Below, in pieces: positions 61,336-64,000 of a stretch of DNA of 64,000 nucleotides. The translations under genes were made by a program, and so were the position numbers. The DNA comes from Styela clava (taxonomy: Eukaryota > Chordata > Ascidiacea > Stolidobranchia > Styelidae). Location of the stretch: assembly GCF_964204865.1 (NCBI RefSeq), contig NC_135252.1:18249383-18313382 (forward strand), read 5' to 3'. Every line of letters begins with the position of its first letter. Position 1 is the first letter of the stretch. Under the pieces are notes generated by a model. It was given only the letters and a program-made list of their open reading frames with translations. It was not told the origin of the DNA and made no database searches.

Positions 61336-61819
61336 GGTCTGGAGAACTTATCTCCAATGGCAAGGTTTTATTTATTACCAGACGTCCAATCACCGTACTG
61401 ACGTCATGAGGCTCTACGGATTTTGTGGTTTGCATGTTTTCTTTATATAGTTCGCTTGATTAGGTTTTCTATTTTATCATATTTATACATATCTTGAAGA
61501 TTAAAAACTTAAAAATATCCTAAAATGTTTGACCCGGTTGAACGTCACTGGTCCAAGCCATGGGATTGCCATCGCGGTTCGCGGGCCAAATGTGCGGCTT
61601 GCGTAAAAGTGCCAATTGTTAGCAGTGTGAGGCTTGCTAAACAACTTTTTAATTTAGTTTAACTTGGTACGTGAAAATGATTCCAATCCCTTTGCGCTTT
61701 AAAGCCTATAGTAAACTTTATCTGAATCCAATTCATTATCAATGACGATACAATGCCCTAAATCAGCGGTTCCCGAAGTTTGCACTAAGTGTACCGCGAA
61801 AATTAACAGAATTGTGTTA
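61336..61819. other. flank of gypsy B, no gene seen
   Basis: No coding region. The last part (about 61763-61819, cagcggttcccgaagtttg...) is the left half of a dispersed repeat that was split by the hAT-like element at 61828. Confidence 0.5.
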
Positions 61820-62226
61820 AACATAACCAGTGGCGTAGCAAGACTCTCGTGGGCCCCCCTGCAAAAATATTTCGTGGAAAGGACCCTAAATAAGCTAAAA
61901 CAACTCATTTTTTTATTTCGTCAAAAAGCATAACATGTCGCTATTAAAAGGCAATGGTAACCTAAAATTTGCCGTTTATCTTGGTTACTCTAATTTTTTC
62001 ATACGTGCTTCCTTTTCTGCCTCTTTTCTGCGTTTCTGTGCGCCACTGAGAGGTTTTGCTTTCGACATCATTCTGACAGTCTTCGTAATTTTGCCGGTGC
62101 GATCAAACCACAAGACTTCCTGGCATTGTTACGTAACAAAACGATTTGAGCAGAACTAACATCAACGTTATAACATGTGCATTATTGGACACGTTAGTGG
62201 ACATAACGATCGTTTTGGTATTTTTG

Positions 62227-62395
62227 TTGTTAGGATAGGATAGGATAGGATTTACATATTTATCCCGGGGGAGAGGAAAGCCGATAAGACGGCTTATCCA
62301 TATGGCGAACCACGGCCTCTCGTCCGGTTACCATTCCAAGTCGGGTATGGGATTAGTTTTTACTGTATTGTTTGTTTTTCGGAAGCATGGACTTA
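62227..62395 (-). mobile_element. 3' fragment of the tRNA-derived SINE
   Basis: Reverse complement of 44635-44796, with almost no changes and the aggatagg-type tail at the left. The head with A and B boxes is missing. Confidence 0.85.
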
Positions 62396-62824
62396 AAAAT
62401 ATTGTTCTTGTTCTTATTTGTCTTCTTCTTGGTATCGTTATGAAAAAATCGCTTTTCTCGTTGATTACTGGACCAATTGCTTTGAAATTTTCAGTGAGTA
62501 AAGATTATATTTTTCCCCAGAAGGCTATTGCTTTTATTTATTCTTAAATTTTATATGAATCCTATGAGATATGATATTTCATACAAAATTTCGCGGTATT
62601 TATTTTTACTCATGGGAACACTGTTTTACACTTATTTCAAGCGGTTTCGCGATCGATTGTCTTGCTCAGTACTACAGCTACTGTAGGTGGTACTGGTAAG
62701 TTGCCATACCGGTACCGTAACGCAGTGAAATTGACTTATTCCTTCCGCGGTATTACTAATGCTGCAATGCAAGTTTTATAGCTTATCGTATGCGGAACGG
62801 AATATCAGACCTACAGGTTCGGTA

Positions 62825-63483
62825 CCGGTACTGGTAGCTCAGTACGTAAGTACGATACTGGTACTGGTGCCGGTACCGGTGTCTTACCACAATGAAATTA
62901 CCGTAACTTATTCTTTCACGGTCCTACCAGTGCAGTAATGCAAGCGTTGTAGCACTTGTAGCCTACTATATTTGTTTATTTTGATGAGAGTCTACTGGAA
63001 ACGACATTAGAATTTGAAACGGGAAGAATTGTTCTGTGATCAATTATCTGTCCTAAAGTGTAAACAACATAAAATTTGCAAGGGAACAACTGTTCTGTGA
63101 TCAATTACCGTATATGGCCTACAGTGTACAGGTAAGATGCTGGCTGACTGCTAACCGGTACTGGTAGCTCAGTACGTAAGTACGATACTGGTACTGGTGC
63201 CGGTACCGGTGTCTTACCACAATGAAATTACCGTAACTTATTCTTTCACGGTCCTACCAGTGCAGTAATGCAAGCGTTGTAGCACTTGTAGCCTACTATA
63301 TTTGTTTATTTTGATGAGAGTCTACTGGAAACAACATGAAATTTGAAAGGGAAGAATTGTTCTGTGATCAATTATCTGTCCTAAAGTGTAAACAACATAA
63401 AATTTGCAAGGGAACAACTGTTCTGTGATCAATTACCGTATATGGCCTACAGTGTACAGGTAAGATGCTGGCTGACTGCTAAC
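62825..63483. repeat. two 330-bp tandem units
   Basis: The unit starting ccggtactggtagctcagta occurs at 62825 and 63155 with few differences. Each unit begins with a GGTACC-based low-complexity run and holds a nested repeat, ttctgtgatcaatta (twice per unit). Confidence 0.9.
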
Positions 63484-63886
63484 TCAGTACCGCACCTACG
63501 TTAGGTACCGGTACCGCCGTGAATTCAGCTCTCATCTCTTTGTTGGACACGTAGTGGACATAACGATCGTTTCAATATTATGTTGTTGTTCTTGTTCTTT
63601 GACACGTTTTTAAAAAGTCGCCTTTCTCTTCGAATACTGGACCAATTGCTTTGAAATTTTCAGTGGTTAAAGATAAAAATTTTCTCCAGAAGGCTATTAC
63701 TTTTTTTTTCGCTATGACGTCATCAAAATTATGTGACTCTACGTGTCCATATATTTGAGCATAGCTCTCTTGTTGGTTTTGCAATGCAGCTTTTGGTTTT
63801 GCGGCTCAAATTTCTAAATTCCAACCGCTTGGGCCCCTTTGCGCTGTGGGCCCTCCCGCGACCGCGGGGTGGATGCTACGCCACTG

Positions 63887-63997
63887 AACATACCCAATAC
63901 ATATTGTATTTATTATAAATGTTTTATTGTTTCCTATTTTAAATGTTGTGTATATGAATCAATAAACTCATTTTACCTTTCTATGTCTGTTTTGTCT
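63887..63997. repeat. right half of the repeat interrupted by the hAT-like element
   Basis: Matches 40640-40725 (atgaatcaataaa.tcattttacctttctatgtc). Together with the sequence ending at 61827 it rebuilds the order seen in the uninterrupted copy at 40565-40736. Confidence 0.75.
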
Positions 63998-64000
63998 CCT

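Larger units (their letters stand above)
61828..63886. mobile_element. hAT-like non-autonomous element, 2,059 bp
   Basis: Ends cagtggcgtagca and the inverted gctacgccactg. The flanking octamers aacataac (61820-61827) and aacatacc (63887-63894) match at 7 of 8. No transposase frame was found. The interior holds a reversed SINE fragment, two 330-bp tandem units and two copies of another dispersed repeat. Outside, the two halves of a repeat resume, confirming the borders. Confidence 0.85.

Noticed and set aside
62825-63483. CRISPR-like array
   Set aside because: Only two long units with nested repeats, no short regular spacers, in an animal genome.

Overview
The window looks like a nuclear contig from an animal. 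It is AT-rich, genes are broken by many short introns with GT/AG borders, and the recognisable proteins (a p52-type Shc adaptor, NAT9, a pentraxin-domain receptor, a collagen/discoidin protein) are metazoan. An invertebrate deuterostome such as an ascidian is plausible, but the sequence alone does not fix the species. There is no bacterial-style operon, CRISPR array or prophage.

Layout. At 0.8-1.2 kb lies a small hAT-type MITE. 2.2-7.1 kb is a Ty3/gypsy retrotransposon (minus strand) with identical 278-bp LTRs and broken pol, and 7.2-7.7 kb is a second hAT-type MITE. 10.07-26.58 kb holds a complete 11-exon Shc gene (minus). Its introns carry a 2-kb hAT element, several copies of a local MITE family and a diverged SINE. 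31.4-35.7 kb is a 4-exon gene (minus) for a single-pass receptor: signal peptide, pentraxin-like ectodomain, transmembrane helix and a tail with seven tyrosines. 38.3-43.6 kb is a complete 8-exon PLP aminotransferase (minus). 44.4 kb is a tRNA-derived SINE. 45.25-45.46 kb is a 50-bp-arm inverted repeat just upstream of the 2-exon NAT9 gene (plus, 45.9-47.3 kb), whose stop codon sits in a 143-bp tandem duplication. 49.05-51.7 kb encodes a secreted collagen-like plus F5/8C protein (minus). 53.6-55.3 kb is a candidate 4-exon gene for a small secreted precursor (plus). 56.6-61.3 kb is a second Ty3/gypsy element (minus) with identical 241-bp LTRs, and 61.8-63.9 kb is a non-autonomous hAT-like element with 330-bp tandem repeats.

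How the genes may relate. Shc couples phosphotyrosine receptors to Grb2/Ras signalling, and the next gene on the same strand is a receptor with SH2-docking-like tail motifs. Functional pairing is only an inference. The aminotransferase and NAT9 are housekeeping-type enzymes. All exon models below were assembled by hand from splice signals and reading-frame phase. No alignment or transcript evidence was available.
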